Source: Propionibacteriaceae bacterium
GTDB lineage: Bacteria > Actinomycetota > Actinomycetes > Propionibacteriales > Propionibacteriaceae
Length of the DNA stretch: 61,439 bases
Assembly (NCBI GenBank): GCA_031266665.1
Contig: JAISAO010000069.1
Span: 1-61,439 of the forward strand
Direction of reading: 5' to 3'
The notes below the pieces were generated by a model. The model worked only from the letters and a program-made list of their open reading frames with translations. It did no database searches and was not told the DNA's origin. A program made the position numbers and the translations under genes. Below, in pieces: positions 6,565 to 15,239 of this stretch (positions are counted from its first letter, which is position 1; every line of letters starts with the position of its first letter).

Positions 6565-7668
6565 TCAGCGGCGGACACGGGCGCCGCCGCCTTGGGCCAG
6601 GCGTAGGACCTCGGCGGCGGTGGCCATCGAGTTGTCGCCCGGGGTGGTCATGGCCAGGGCGCCGTGGGCGGCGCCGTAATTGACGGCGGTCGCCAGGTCC
6701 TGGCCCGACAGCAGGCCGTGGATCAGGCCGGAGGCGAAGCTGTCGCCGCCCCCCACCCGGTCGAAGATCTCCAGGCCGTCGCGCTGGACCGCTTGGACCA
6801 CACCGGTGGCCGGGCTCCAGGCCAAGGCCCCCCAGTCGTTGAGGTTGGCCGAGCGGACGGCCCGCAAGGTGGTGGCCACCACCTTGAGGTTGGGGTGGGC
6901 ACAGGCCACCTGGTCGATCATGGCGGCGTAGGCCTCGACCGGCAGAACCGTCAGGTCGCCGCCGCCGGCCACTGGGAAGCCCAGGGCGGCCGTGAAATCC
7001 TCCTCGTTGCCGATCATGACGTCGATCTCCGGGGCCAGGGCCCGGTTGACCGCTTGGGCGCGGGCCTGGCCGCCGTTGGCCCGCCACAGGCTGGGGCGGT
7101 AGTTCAAGTCGTAGCTGACGACGGCGCCGTGGGCCCGGGCGGCCCGGCAGGCGGCCAGGGCGCAGGCGGCGGCCTGGTCGGACAGGGCGGCGTAGATGCC
7201 GCCGGTGTGGAACCAGCGCGCCCCCAGGCGGCCAAACAGGTCGTCCCAGTCCACCTCTGCGGGGTCCAGCTGGCTGACGGCGGTGTGGCCCCGGTCGGAC
7301 ACCCCGACGGCCCCCCGGGGGCCGAAGCCGCGCTCGGTGAAGTTGAGGCCGTTGCGCGCCTGGCGGCCGACGCCATCGTCTGGCTGCCAGTGGATCCAGC
7401 CGACGTCGAGGCCGCCGGCCAGGATCAAGCCCTCGACCAGGCGGCCGACCTCGTTGTCCACCAGGGCGGTGACGACGGTGGCGCGGCGGCCGAAGACCCG
7501 GCTCAGCCCGCGGGCGACGTTGTACTCGCCGCCGCCCTCCCAGACCTGGAACTGGCGGGCCGTCCGGATGCGGCCCGGCCCCGGGTCCAGGCGCAACATG
7601 ACTTCGCCCAGGGCGACGATGTCGTAACGACAGTCGGTGGCCGGGCGGACGGTGACGGGGGACAGCAT
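6565..7668 (-). CDS. kdgK: PfkB-family sugar kinase, probable 2-keto-3-deoxygluconate kinase
   Basis: 367 residues of the ribokinase/PfkB fold. The N-terminal GEVMLRLDPGPGRI and substrate-lid GGGEYNVARGLSR, and the C-terminal DRVGGGDSFASGL with catalytic Asp in GGGD, are intact. Placement between KduI/KduD and KDPG aldolase makes 2-keto-3-deoxygluconate the expected substrate, yielding KDPG. The protein is somewhat longer than typical KdgK (about 310-340) because of insertions in the middle. The substrate is inferred from context, not from residues. Confidence 0.88.
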   Translation of the reverse strand: MLSPVTVRPATDCRYDIVALGEVMLRLDPGPGRIRTARQFQVWEGGGEYNVARGLSRVFGRRATVVTALVDNEVGRLVEGLILAGGLDVGWIHWQPDDGVGRQARNGLNFTERGFGPRGAVGVSDRGHTAVSQLDPAEVDWDDLFGRLGARWFHTGGIYAALSDQAAACALAACRAARAHGAVVSYDLNYRPSLWRANGGQARAQAVNRALAPEIDVMIGNEEDFTAALGFPVAGGGDLTVLPVEAYAAMIDQVACAHPNLKVVATTLRAVRSANLNDWGALAWSPATGVVQAVQRDGLEIFDRVGGGDSFASGLIHGLLSGQDLATAVNYGAAHGALAMTTPGDNSMATAAEVLRLAQGGGARVRR

Positions 7669-7715
7669 CGGCGCTCCTTCACGGGTTCACGGGTTCACAG
7701 TTTCACGAATTGGGT

Positions 7716-7870
7716 GAGACCCCGGATCGAGTCCGGGATGACGGTGGGCGCGGGCGGGCCGTCGGGGACGCGGACGGGAGGAGGTCCCGGATCGGGTCCG
7801 GGACGACGGTGGCGCGGCGGTCCGGCGGGCGGGGCGAGGTCCCGGATCGGGTCTGGGACGACGGTGGGCG
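7716..7870 (+). repeat. Three copies of an interspersed GC palindrome
   Basis: Copies at 7716-7750, 7781-7814 and 7836-7870 share GGATCnnGTCCGGGA(T/C)GACGG, with a CCCGGA/TCCGGG inverted repeat in the first two and one change in the third (TCTGGG). The spacing is 65 and 55 bp. They fill the gap between kdgK and kduI, and a fourth copy in inverse orientation lies at 6502. Immediately before them is a short TTCACGGG-type tandem. They could be REP-like extragenic elements that stabilise or terminate the polycistronic mRNA. Confidence 0.65.
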
Positions 7871-7900
7871 ACGATGCCGGGGCGGTCGGGGGAGGCGCCA

Positions 7901-8731
7901 TCAGCGCAGCTCCGCCGCTGTCACCAGGTCCATGTCGTCGAAGGCCTGGTTCTCGCCCGCCATCGCCCAGACGAAGGAGTAGGCGGCCGTGCCGACGCCG
8001 GCGTGGACCGACCAACTGGGCGAGATGACGGCCTGCTGGTCGGCCACCAGTAGATGGCGGGTCTCGTCGGGCTGGCCGCAGAGGTGGACCACCCGGGCGT
8101 CGGCCGGCAGGTCGAAGTAGAGATAGCACTCGGTCCGCCGGTCGTGGGTGTGGGCCGGCATGGTGTTCCAGATGTTGCCCGGGTGCAGCGAGGTCACGCC
8201 CATGACGATCTGGCAGGACAGGACGCCCTGGGGACAGATGTACTGGTTGAGGGAACGCTCATTGCTGGTGAGGGGGTCGCCCAGCTCCCGGGTGACGCCT
8301 TGGCCGGGCAGGACCAGGGCGGTCGGGAAGGCGCTGTGGGCCGGGGCCGAGAAGATGTAGAAACGGGCCGGGTCGCCACCGGCGTGGCTGCTCAGGACCG
8401 GGTCGGGCTGGCCCCGGCCGATGTACAGGCAGGCCCCGTGGGGCAAGTCGTGGAGTTGGTCCCCCAGCGCCACCCGGCCCGGGCCGCCGACGTTGACCAG
8501 ACCGGCCTCGCGGTGCTCGAAGAAACTGGCCGAGCGCAGCTCCGGCTCCGCCGCCAGGGTCAGCGGGCCGGAGGCCGGGCAGGCCCCGCCCAAGACGATG
8601 CGGTCGTGGTGGCTATAGGTCAGATGGATCGCGTCCGGTGTGAAAACGGTTTCCACGAGATAGTGGCGGCGCAACTCGGCGGTTGTCATACCGGGGAGTT
8701 GTTCGGGGTTGGTGGCGTGGCGCTGGTCCAT
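7901..8731 (-). CDS. kduI: 5-keto-4-deoxyuronate isomerase
   Basis: 276 residues, the normal length. A cupin isomerase that converts 5-keto-4-deoxyuronate to 2,5-diketo-3-deoxygluconate. The zinc ligands are visible in NTMPAHTHDRRTECYLYF (two His and Glu) and in the later SWSVHAGVGT (His). It lies between kduD and the kinase on the same strand, so its product passes directly to KduD. The name is secure because the whole protein aligns with the KduI pattern. Confidence 0.95.
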   Translation of the reverse strand: MDQRHATNPEQLPGMTTAELRRHYLVETVFTPDAIHLTYSHHDRIVLGGACPASGPLTLAAEPELRSASFFEHREAGLVNVGGPGRVALGDQLHDLPHGACLYIGRGQPDPVLSSHAGGDPARFYIFSAPAHSAFPTALVLPGQGVTRELGDPLTSNERSLNQYICPQGVLSCQIVMGVTSLHPGNIWNTMPAHTHDRRTECYLYFDLPADARVVHLCGQPDETRHLLVADQQAVISPSWSVHAGVGTAAYSFVWAMAGENQAFDDMDLVTAAELR

Positions 8732-8879
8732 GTCGGGGTTCCTTTCTAGAGGTGTTGTCGGTTCACGAGTTGGCTTGGGTTGGTGGGGCCGGCTGGGAGA
8801 CGGTGGGCTCGGGTGGACCCGGCTGGAACGGCATGGCAGCCAATGGGGCGCGCTGGAACGGGCTGAGGGCGGGCAGAGC
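8732..8879. other. kduI-kduD spacer with degenerate repeats
   Basis: This 148-bp gap contains GT-rich imperfect repeats around GGCTGGAACGG but no gene. It is the loosest spacing inside the otherwise tightly packed catabolic cluster and might carry an internal promoter, which I could not recognise. Confidence 0.35.
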
Positions 8880-9644
8880 TCATCGGGCCAGCCAGCCGCC
8901 GTCCACTGGGATGATCGCCCCGTGGACGTAGTCGCTGGCCGGGCTGGCCAGGTAGACCGCCGCGCCCATCAGGTCGGTCGGCGTGCCCCAGCGGCCGGCC
9001 GGGATGCGATCGGTGATGGCCTGTCGGCGGGCGGGGTCGGCGCGCAGGGCGGCGGTGTTGTCGGTGTCCATGTAGCCGGGGGCGATGGCGTTGACGTTGA
9101 CCCCCCGGGCGGCCCACTCGTTGGCCAGGGCCTTGGTCACCCCGGCCAAGGCGTGTTTGGCGGCGGTGTAGCCCGGCACCAGGACGCCACCCTGGAAGCT
9201 TAACAAAGAGACAATGTTTATAATCTTGCCTTGGCCTTGGGCCAGCATCAGCCGGCCGGCGGCCTGGGACAAGAAGAAGGCCGCCTCCAAATCGACCCTG
9301 ACCACCTCGGCCCAGTCGGCGGCCGGATGCTCGGCGGCCGGCTGGCGGCGAATGACACCGGCATTGTTGACCAGGATGTCCAGACGGCCAGCTTGGTCCC
9401 TGGCTTGGCGCACCGTCTCGGCCAATTGCTCGGGGGTGGCCGTCGCCAGGTCGGCCTCGGCCCAGCGGGCCTGCCGGCCCAGGGACCGCACCTGGTCCAA
9501 GGTGTCGTCCGGGCGGCGGCGGGTCAGGGCCACGATGTCGGCCCCGGCCTCGGCCAGCCCCAGGGCCAGACCCTGGCCCAGACCCCGGTTGGCCCCCGTC
9601 ACCAGGGCGACCCGGCCGGACAGGGAGAACTGATCGAGGATCAC
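8880..9644 (-). CDS. kduD: 2-keto-3-deoxygluconate 5-dehydrogenase
   Basis: 254-residue short-chain dehydrogenase starting at GTG 9644, preceded by a perfect AGGAGG. The nucleotide-binding TGANRGLG, the NNAG motif, the catalytic Ser in SLLSFQGG and the YTAAK pair are all present. KduD reduces 2,5-diketo-3-deoxygluconate to 2-keto-3-deoxygluconate with NAD(P)H. Its start overlaps the stop of the GH88 gene by four bases (GTGA), showing translational coupling with the step that releases unsaturated uronate. Confidence 0.93.
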   Translation of the reverse strand: MILDQFSLSGRVALVTGANRGLGQGLALGLAEAGADIVALTRRRPDDTLDQVRSLGRQARWAEADLATATPEQLAETVRQARDQAGRLDILVNNAGVIRRQPAAEHPAADWAEVVRVDLEAAFFLSQAAGRLMLAQGQGKIINIVSLLSFQGGVLVPGYTAAKHALAGVTKALANEWAARGVNVNAIAPGYMDTDNTAALRADPARRQAITDRIPAGRWGTPTDLMGAAVYLASPASDYVHGAIIPVDGGWLAR

Positions 9645-10885
9645 AGGTCGCCTCCTGGGACTGGTTGGCGGACGGGTCGCCCGGTGTCGGCCGGGCTGGC
9701 CGCCGGGGTGGCGCCAGGTCCCAGCAGCCAATAGGGCGTCCAGCCGGGCGCGGTCAAACGGGTCAGGGCCTCGGAGTAGAAGTAGTCGCCCCAGAGGTTG
9801 GCCTGGTCCACGCCGACGCCTTTGGGCCAATCGTAGACGCCATGCAGCAGCAGGGCGTTGGCCCGCCCCGGGACAGGGGTGTGGTGGCGGGCCAGGGCGA
9901 CGGCCGTGGCCTCGGCCGCCCGGCGGTAGCGCCGGCCCTCGTCGCCGGGGCCGACCCGGGCGGCCAACTCGGCCAGGCCGCAGGCGGCGATGGCGGCGGC
10001 CGAGGTGTCACGGGGCTGGTCGCAGCCGTCGGCGAAGACCAGATCCCAGTAAGGCACACCGTCCGCCGGCAGGCGGTCGAGGTAATGGTCGGCGCAACGC
10101 CGGGCCGCCCGTAGAAAACTGGGGTCGCCGCTGAGGACGTGGTTGAGGGTGAAGCCGTAGATCCCCCAGGCCTGGCCCCGGGCCCAACAACTGGCGTCGG
10201 AGAAGCCTTGTTGGGTGGTGCCGCCCAGCGGGCGGCCGTCGTCCGTCCGCCACCAGAAAGTGTGGAAGGTTGTGTTGTCGGGGCGGATGATGTGGTCGCG
10301 CAACTGGGCGACGTGGCGCCAGGCGGCGGCGGCGTAGTGGGGCCGGCCGCTGACGGCGCTGGCCCACCATAATAAAGGTGTGTTCATGAGGGAGTCGATG
10401 ATGGTGCGGCCCCGTTGGCCCGGGTCGGACAGGTCGCCCCAGGCCTGGATGACACCGGCCGGCTCGATCACCCGCTCCAACAGGGCGTCGGCCGCCCGCA
10501 GCCCGGCCCGGCGGGCGGCGGCGTCGCCAGTCAACTGCCAGGCGGTGACACAACTTAAGCTGTAGAGGAAACCCAAGTCGTGGGTGTCGGTGTCGATCCG
10601 CTGGTCGATCCGGCGGCTGAAACTGGCCACGTCGCGCTGGGCGGCTCGGCGCAAGTCGGGTTGGGCGGCGCGCTGGAAGGCCAGCCACAACAAGCCGGTG
10701 CGGAAACCGGTCGTCCAACCATGGTTGCCGCCGGTCGGTTGGCCGGCCCCCGGCGGGCGCGGCCGGTAGACCCCGTCGATGGCGCAGTCGTCGGGGAAGA
10801 GGGGGCCGAAGGCGGCGGCGTTGGCCCCGATGGTGGCCGCCGCCCGGTCCAGGGCGGCCGACAGGACGGCCCGCGAGCCAGTCAT
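9641..10885 (-). CDS. GH88 unsaturated glucuronyl hydrolase
   Basis: 414 residues, an (alpha/alpha)6 barrel. The two acidic residues known from Bacillus UGL have clear equivalents: Asp103 in DTHDLGFLYS and Asp164 in IIDSLMNTPLL. GH88 enzymes hydrate the double bond of 4,5-unsaturated uronyl ends left by polysaccharide lyases and release the uronate, which rearranges to the KduI substrate. No signal peptide is present, so it acts on imported oligosaccharides. It overlaps kduD and lies next to the transporter accessory gene by a four-base overlap. Confidence 0.93.
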   Translation of the reverse strand: MTGSRAVLSAALDRAAATIGANAAAFGPLFPDDCAIDGVYRPRPPGAGQPTGGNHGWTTGFRTGLLWLAFQRAAQPDLRRAAQRDVASFSRRIDQRIDTDTHDLGFLYSLSCVTAWQLTGDAAARRAGLRAADALLERVIEPAGVIQAWGDLSDPGQRGRTIIDSLMNTPLLWWASAVSGRPHYAAAAWRHVAQLRDHIIRPDNTTFHTFWWRTDDGRPLGGTTQQGFSDASCWARGQAWGIYGFTLNHVLSGDPSFLRAARRCADHYLDRLPADGVPYWDLVFADGCDQPRDTSAAAIAACGLAELAARVGPGDEGRRYRRAAEATAVALARHHTPVPGRANALLLHGVYDWPKGVGVDQANLWGDYFYSEALTRLTAPGWTPYWLLGPGATPAASPADTGRPVRQPVPGGDL

Positions 10886-11844
10886 CGCCCCACCGCCTGG
10901 GGGCCGGGGGTGGCGACGGACAGGGCAGACCGCCCGGTCAAGGGCGTCTCCGTCCGGGGCCGGCGTCGGACGGCCCTGGTCACGGCGCTGGCCGGGCGGG
11001 CGAAGGCTGTGAGGCCGCCGGTCGGGCGCGCGGGGGCCGTCGGGGCGGCGGGCGCCGAAGGCCGGTCGGCGGGGGCCGGCGTCCGGCGGTCCGGCCGGGC
11101 GTCAGAAGTCTCCATCGGGGGTTGGTCGGCCTCCAGTCGGGCGCGCAGCGGGCGCAGGGCGCGGCGCGAGTTGGCCCACACCAGGTAGAGGACCGGCCCG
11201 GTGGCCAGGCCCAGGGTCCAGACCGGCTGGTTCACCAGCAGGTGGCCGTAGACCGCCACCACCGCCAGCGACAACAGACTCCAAACGCCGCCCCGCACGG
11301 CGCAGAACAAGGCCGCTTTGAGGACCGCCAGCCGGGATAGGGCGGCGAACTCCTCAGCCGCCGCCAGGGCCGTCCAGGCGGTGGCGGCGCCGACCACCAA
11401 GACCACCACCAGCCCCGGGAGCAGGAGGCCGGCCGCCGGTTGGCCGGCCAGGAAGATCAGGTCGCAGCCGGCCAGGGCCAAGACCGCCCCGCCGCCCAGG
11501 GCCAGTGGGCCGACCCGGCGCAGCCCTCGCCGCCAGGCCCTAGTCCAGGTCCGGACCACCCCGACACGGCCGTGGCCGCCGTCGCGGAAGGTGGCGAAAC
11601 TGGCGTGGACGGCCAGCGCCGCCCAGGGCGAGAGCGCCGCCAGCCCGAGCCAGGTCTTGGTCCAGTCGGTGGCCAGGACCAAGACCACGACCGGCCAACT
11701 GGCGGCCAGGGTCAGCCCGCCCGTGGCCAGCAATAAGAAGATGGTCGAGCTGACCTGGAGGAAACTGTCGTGGAAGCCAGATCCACCGATGGTCGCTCGG
11801 TGGTCGAGAATCGGTGGATCTGGCTGGAGGCCGGTCGAACGCAT
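10882..11844 (-). CDS. DUF624 (YesL-like) membrane protein
   Basis: About 320 residues from ATG 11844, two bases after the stop of the permease gene. At least five hydrophobic segments follow, starting with SSTIFLLLATGGLTLAASWP, in the pattern of YesL/DUF624 proteins that accompany sugar ABC transporters. Their role is unproven. The first 20 residues are encoded by a palindromic element (11776-11824) also found in another gene, and the last 70 are Pro/Ala/Arg-rich. A later start is possible; the family usually begins near FHDSFLQVSS. The C-terminus overlaps the GH88 start by four bases. Confidence 0.75.
   Translation of the reverse strand: MRSTGLQPDPPILDHRATIGGSGFHDSFLQVSSTIFLLLATGGLTLAASWPVVVLVLATDWTKTWLGLAALSPWAALAVHASFATFRDGGHGRVGVVRTWTRAWRRGLRRVGPLALGGGAVLALAGCDLIFLAGQPAAGLLLPGLVVVLVVGAATAWTALAAAEEFAALSRLAVLKAALFCAVRGGVWSLLSLAVVAVYGHLLVNQPVWTLGLATGPVLYLVWANSRRALRPLRARLEADQPPMETSDARPDRRTPAPADRPSAPAAPTAPARPTGGLTAFARPASAVTRAVRRRPRTETPLTGRSALSVATPGPQAVGR
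11776..11824. repeat. Palindromic coding element, copy 1
   Basis: A perfect 15-bp inverted repeat, GCCAGATCCACCGAT (11776-11790) and ATCGGTGGATCTGGC (11810-11824), with a 19-nt loop ending GGTGGTCGAGA. The loop end and right arm recur at 29970-29996, inside another gene and in a different reading frame. Here it encodes the N-terminal peptide of the DUF624 protein. Confidence 0.7.
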
Positions 11845-11846
11845 GG

Positions 11847-12806
11847 CTAGCCCTTCAATCCCGAGGTCGCCACACCCTCGACGAAATAGCGTTGGCCGAG
11901 TAGGAAGATGACCGCCACGGGCAGGACCGACAAGACCGATCCGGCGAACATCAAGCCGTAGAGCGACGAGCCCATCGGATCGGCCTGGAATAATTTGAGG
12001 CCGACCTGGATGGTGTAATTCTGGGGGCTGCGCAGATACAGCTTGGGGCCCAGGAAGTCGTTCCAGGTGCGGACGAATGTCAACAGCGCCAACGAGGCGA
12101 TGGCGGGACCCGACAGCGGCAGCATGATGCGCCAATAAATGCCGTACTCGGACAGGCCGTCGAGCCGGGCCGACTCCGACAGCTCCTCCGGGATGGTCTC
12201 GTAGAACTGTTTCATCAAGAAGACGCCGAAGGCCCCGAAGGCCTGCAGGATGATGATCGACCACAAGGTGTCGGTCAGGTGGACCTGGCTCATCAGTTTG
12301 TACTGCGGGATCATATAAGCTTGCCAGGGCACGGCGATGGTGGCGATGTAGGCCAGGAAAAGCGTGTCCCGGCCGGGGAAGCGGATGCGGGAGAAGCCGT
12401 AGGCGGCGAACGAGCCGGTGAAGAGTTGGAGCAAGGTCACGACCACCGACAAGATCATCGTGTTCTTGAGCCAGCTCCCCATGTTGGAGGCCGCCGCCGA
12501 GATTTGGACCGTCCAGATGTCGACGTAATTCTCCCAGTGGAAGACCTCGGGGATCCATTTCACCGGGATGGTGAAAACCTCATTGTTGGCCTTGAGCGAC
12601 GACGACACCATCCAGAAGAAGGGCAGCAGCAAGAAGGCGGCGAACCCGGCCAGACCGAGGTAGAGCAGGACGCGGCCGGTCAGGCGGCGGCCCCGGTGGT
12701 AGCGGGCCGGGGCGGCCGGTTGGTCCGGGGAGGCTGGTTGGGCCGGGGCGGCCGAGGCGGTCGGGACGGCTGGCCGGGGCTCGCTCCCAGGGTCGGCGGC
12801 GGTCAT
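11847..12806 (-). CDS. Sugar ABC transporter permease (MalG type)
   Basis: 319 residues from ATG 12806, overlapping the partner permease stop by four bases (ATGA). After a Pro/Ala-rich cytoplasmic leader of about 45 residues there are six membrane segments. The ATPase-docking EAA loop reads ELSESARLDGLSEYGIYWRI, split over the usual SARLDG core. This is the CUT1-type inner permease. With its partner and the lipoprotein it should import uronate-containing oligosaccharides. No ATPase gene is nearby, so a shared MsiK-like ATPase is expected. Confidence 0.92.
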   Translation of the reverse strand: MTAADPGSEPRPAVPTASAAPAQPASPDQPAAPARYHRGRRLTGRVLLYLGLAGFAAFLLLPFFWMVSSSLKANNEVFTIPVKWIPEVFHWENYVDIWTVQISAAASNMGSWLKNTMILSVVVTLLQLFTGSFAAYGFSRIRFPGRDTLFLAYIATIAVPWQAYMIPQYKLMSQVHLTDTLWSIIILQAFGAFGVFLMKQFYETIPEELSESARLDGLSEYGIYWRIMLPLSGPAIASLALLTFVRTWNDFLGPKLYLRSPQNYTIQVGLKLFQADPMGSSLYGLMFAGSVLSVLPVAVIFLLGQRYFVEGVATSGLKG

Positions 12807-13723
12807 TTCTCCGACCTCCGGTTGATGACGAATTGGACCAGGGTGAAGCCCAAACAGATGACGAACAAGACCAAGGCGATGGCCGAGGCGTAGCCGAACT
12901 CGCCCTCGCCCTCGAAGGCCCGCCGCCAGATCAACTGCGAGATCACCAAGGTGGAGGTGCCCGGACCGCCGGCCGTCATGACGAACACCAGGTCGAAGAC
13001 CTTCATCGACTCGATCGTCAGCATGACGGTGATGAAGAAGGTCGTCGGCCTCAGCCCGGGCAAAGTGATGTGCCAGAAACGCGACCAGGCCGAGGCGCCG
13101 TCGACTTGGGCGGCCTCGTACAACTGGGCCGGGATGGTCTGCAGGCCGGCCAGGAACAACAGCATGTAATAGCCCATCTCGCGCCAGGTGCCGACTATGA
13201 TGACGGCCGGCATGGCCCAGGTCGATGACACCGTCCAGCCCGGCGGGTCGCTCAGGCCGATAAAGCGCAGGAGCTGGTTGATCGGGCCGGTGTCGGGGCT
13301 GAACATCAGGTTCCAGACCAAGGCGATGGCCACAATGGAGGTGACATAGGGGAAGAAGGCGGCGGTGCGGAAGAAGGCCATCCCGCGCATCTTCCGGTTC
13401 AGCAGCACGGCCAGGCCGAGCGAGGCCGCCAGGGTCAGGGGCAGATGGGCGGCGGTGTAATAAAGCGTGTTGATCAGGGCGTCGATGAAGGTCGAGTCGT
13501 GCAGGAAGAGCTTGCGGAAATTGGCCAGCCCGGTCCACTTGGGCGTGCCCACGGCGTACCACTGGGTGAAGGCGACGTAGAACAGGATCAGGATCGGGAC
13601 CAAGGTGATGACGGCGAAGCCGATGAAGTTGGGGGCGATGAAGCTCAGGCCCAACAACGTGTTGCGCCGACGCAGCCGGGAGCGCCGCCGGACCGGCCGG
13701 GCGGTGGTGGTGGCGGTGGTCAT
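12803..13723 (-). CDS. Sugar ABC transporter permease (MalF type)
   Basis: 306 residues from ATG 13723. A basic leader (RPVRRRSRLRRRN) is followed by six membrane segments, and the EAA loop contains EAAQVDGASAWSRFWHITLP. CUT1-family partner of the downstream permease, with which it overlaps by four bases. A 17-bp perfect stem-loop separates it from the binding-protein gene upstream, a common way to keep binding protein in excess over permease. Confidence 0.92.
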   Translation of the reverse strand: MTTATTTARPVRRRSRLRRRNTLLGLSFIAPNFIGFAVITLVPILILFYVAFTQWYAVGTPKWTGLANFRKLFLHDSTFIDALINTLYYTAAHLPLTLAASLGLAVLLNRKMRGMAFFRTAAFFPYVTSIVAIALVWNLMFSPDTGPINQLLRFIGLSDPPGWTVSSTWAMPAVIIVGTWREMGYYMLLFLAGLQTIPAQLYEAAQVDGASAWSRFWHITLPGLRPTTFFITVMLTIESMKVFDLVFVMTAGGPGTSTLVISQLIWRRAFEGEGEFGYASAIALVLFVICLGFTLVQFVINRRSEK

Positions 13724-13830
13724 AGGAGCCTCGTTCGGTGGCGGCGGATGGATGGGCGACGGCGGGGCGCGCCCCGGGATACTCGGGGGACCTACCCGGC
13801 CCCGGGATGGCGGCGCCAGGCCGCCCCGGA

Positions 13831-13874
13831 GCTCGGCCGGCCGGGTCGCCGCCCCTGGACCCGGCCGGCCGAGC
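13831..13874 (-). terminator. Strong stem-loop between binding protein and permeases
   Basis: Perfect 17-bp inverted repeat: GCTCGGCCGGCCGGGTC (13831-13847) and its complement (13858-13874), with a 10-nt loop. It lies in the 196-bp gap downstream of the binding-protein gene and upstream of the permease genes on the minus strand. There is no U-run, so it probably acts as a partial terminator or as an mRNA-stabilising end for the binding-protein transcript. Confidence 0.7.
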
Positions 13875-13919
13875 CGCCGCCCCGGCGCGGTGTCGGGGCG
13901 GCGGACCTGCGGGCGGTTG

Positions 13920-15239
13920 TCAGGCCAACTCGTCCTTGATCTTGGCGGTGGCGTCGGCCAGGGCGTCGTCGACCGGGGTCGACTCGGACATGATGGCCGA
14001 GTGGGCCTCGCCCAGGGCCGTCTGGATGGCGGCGATCTTGGCGTGGGGCGGGTTCTCCGGGCGGGTGTCGTGGGTCGAGATGGCGAACTGCGACAAGTCG
14101 TCGGTGGCGATGCCGGCCTGGGCGAAATAGGCCTGGGTGACACTGTCGGCCGCCACCGAGGACAGGATGCCGATCTGAGCCAGGGCCACGCCGGCCTCTT
14201 CGGAGGCGGCGAATTGGAGGAAGCGCTGGGCCGCCGCCAACTTGTCGCCCTCCAGCTTGGGGTTGAGCCCCAGGCCGGTCGGATCGCCGAAGGTGATCGG
14301 CGTCTTGGACGTGCCGGTGGTGGACGAGTCGTACTGCGGCGCCGGAGCCATGCCCCAGGCGAAGCTGTCGGCGTCGCCCGAGGCCTGCTGGGCGATCAGC
14401 GTGGCCACGTACCACGACCCCATGGCCATCATGGCGGCCGATTGCTTACCAAACTGACCTTGGTAGGTTAACTTGTTGGTGGTAATGTTGCCGTAGGTCT
14501 CCTGGGCGCCCGACTGTTGCAGGTCGAGGACACGCTCGTAGTACGGCTTGAGATAAGTGTAGTCAGCCCCGTTGGTGACGTCGGCGCCCGGAGACTGGGC
14601 GTTGGCGAAGCCCTGCAGGGTGGACTGCCAGGAGTGCTCGTAGGCCCCCTTGACGCCATCGGCGGACAGGGCCTGGGTCAGCGCCTTGGCCTGGGCGGCG
14701 TAGTCGTCCCAGGTCCACGAGCCGTCGGGATAGGCGATACCGGCCTTGTCGAAGAGGTCCTTGTTGTAGAACAGCACCCACGAGTCTTGGCGGTAGGGCA
14801 CGCCGTAGTTGACGCCGTTGACGGTGTAGGAGGCGGCCCCAGAGACGTTGTTCGGCAGGGCCGAGACGACCGACGAGATGTCGGCCAAGGCGCCTTGGTT
14901 AACCCACTGGTTGGTGAATTTAGCTTGCTTGATGGTGATGATGTCGGTGGCTGTGCCGGAGGCGATGTCGGCCAACATCAAGGTCTCGTAGTCGTTGGCG
15001 TCGTACTCCTTCAACTCGATCTTGACATCAGAGTTGTCGGCTTCGAAGGCGTCGACCAGGACCTGGAACTCGGGCGTGGTCTGGAAGGACCAGCCGGACA
15101 TGGTCAAGGTGACGGGACCGGCCGGCTCATCCGAGCCGGTGTCGGTGGTGTCGCCGGTGTCGCCGGAGCCGCAAGCCGTCAGGCTCAAGGCGGTGGCCAG
15201 GGCCAGAGCGGCCAGCAGGCCAAAACGGGTCTTTTTCAT
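13920..15239 (-). CDS. Sugar-binding lipoprotein of ABC transporter
   Basis: 439 residues from ATG 15239. A lipoprotein signal peptide ends at the lipobox LTAC with Cys23, followed by a Gly/Asp/Thr-rich spacer and a family 1 solute-binding fold (GSWTWDDYAAQAKAL, WVLFYNKDLFDKAGI). It should capture oligosaccharides outside the membrane and hand them to the two permeases downstream. Its start overlaps the stop of the DUF2264 gene (ATGA). The ligand is inferred from the surrounding uronate genes. Confidence 0.93.
   Translation of the reverse strand: MKKTRFGLLAALALATALSLTACGSGDTGDTTDTGSDEPAGPVTLTMSGWSFQTTPEFQVLVDAFEADNSDVKIELKEYDANDYETLMLADIASGTATDIITIKQAKFTNQWVNQGALADISSVVSALPNNVSGAASYTVNGVNYGVPYRQDSWVLFYNKDLFDKAGIAYPDGSWTWDDYAAQAKALTQALSADGVKGAYEHSWQSTLQGFANAQSPGADVTNGADYTYLKPYYERVLDLQQSGAQETYGNITTNKLTYQGQFGKQSAAMMAMGSWYVATLIAQQASGDADSFAWGMAPAPQYDSSTTGTSKTPITFGDPTGLGLNPKLEGDKLAAAQRFLQFAASEEAGVALAQIGILSSVAADSVTQAYFAQAGIATDDLSQFAISTHDTRPENPPHAKIAAIQTALGEAHSAIMSESTPVDDALADATAKIKDELA

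Noticed and set aside
7716..7870. CRISPR array between kdgK and kduI
   Set aside because: Only three degenerate repeats with unequal spacing, palindromic cores and another inverted copy elsewhere; fits a REP-like element.
5560..8028. Long plus-strand open frames opposite eda, kdgK and kduI
   Set aside because: Shadow frames of strongly supported minus-strand enzymes, with Gly/Gln/Ala-rich translations and no start signals.
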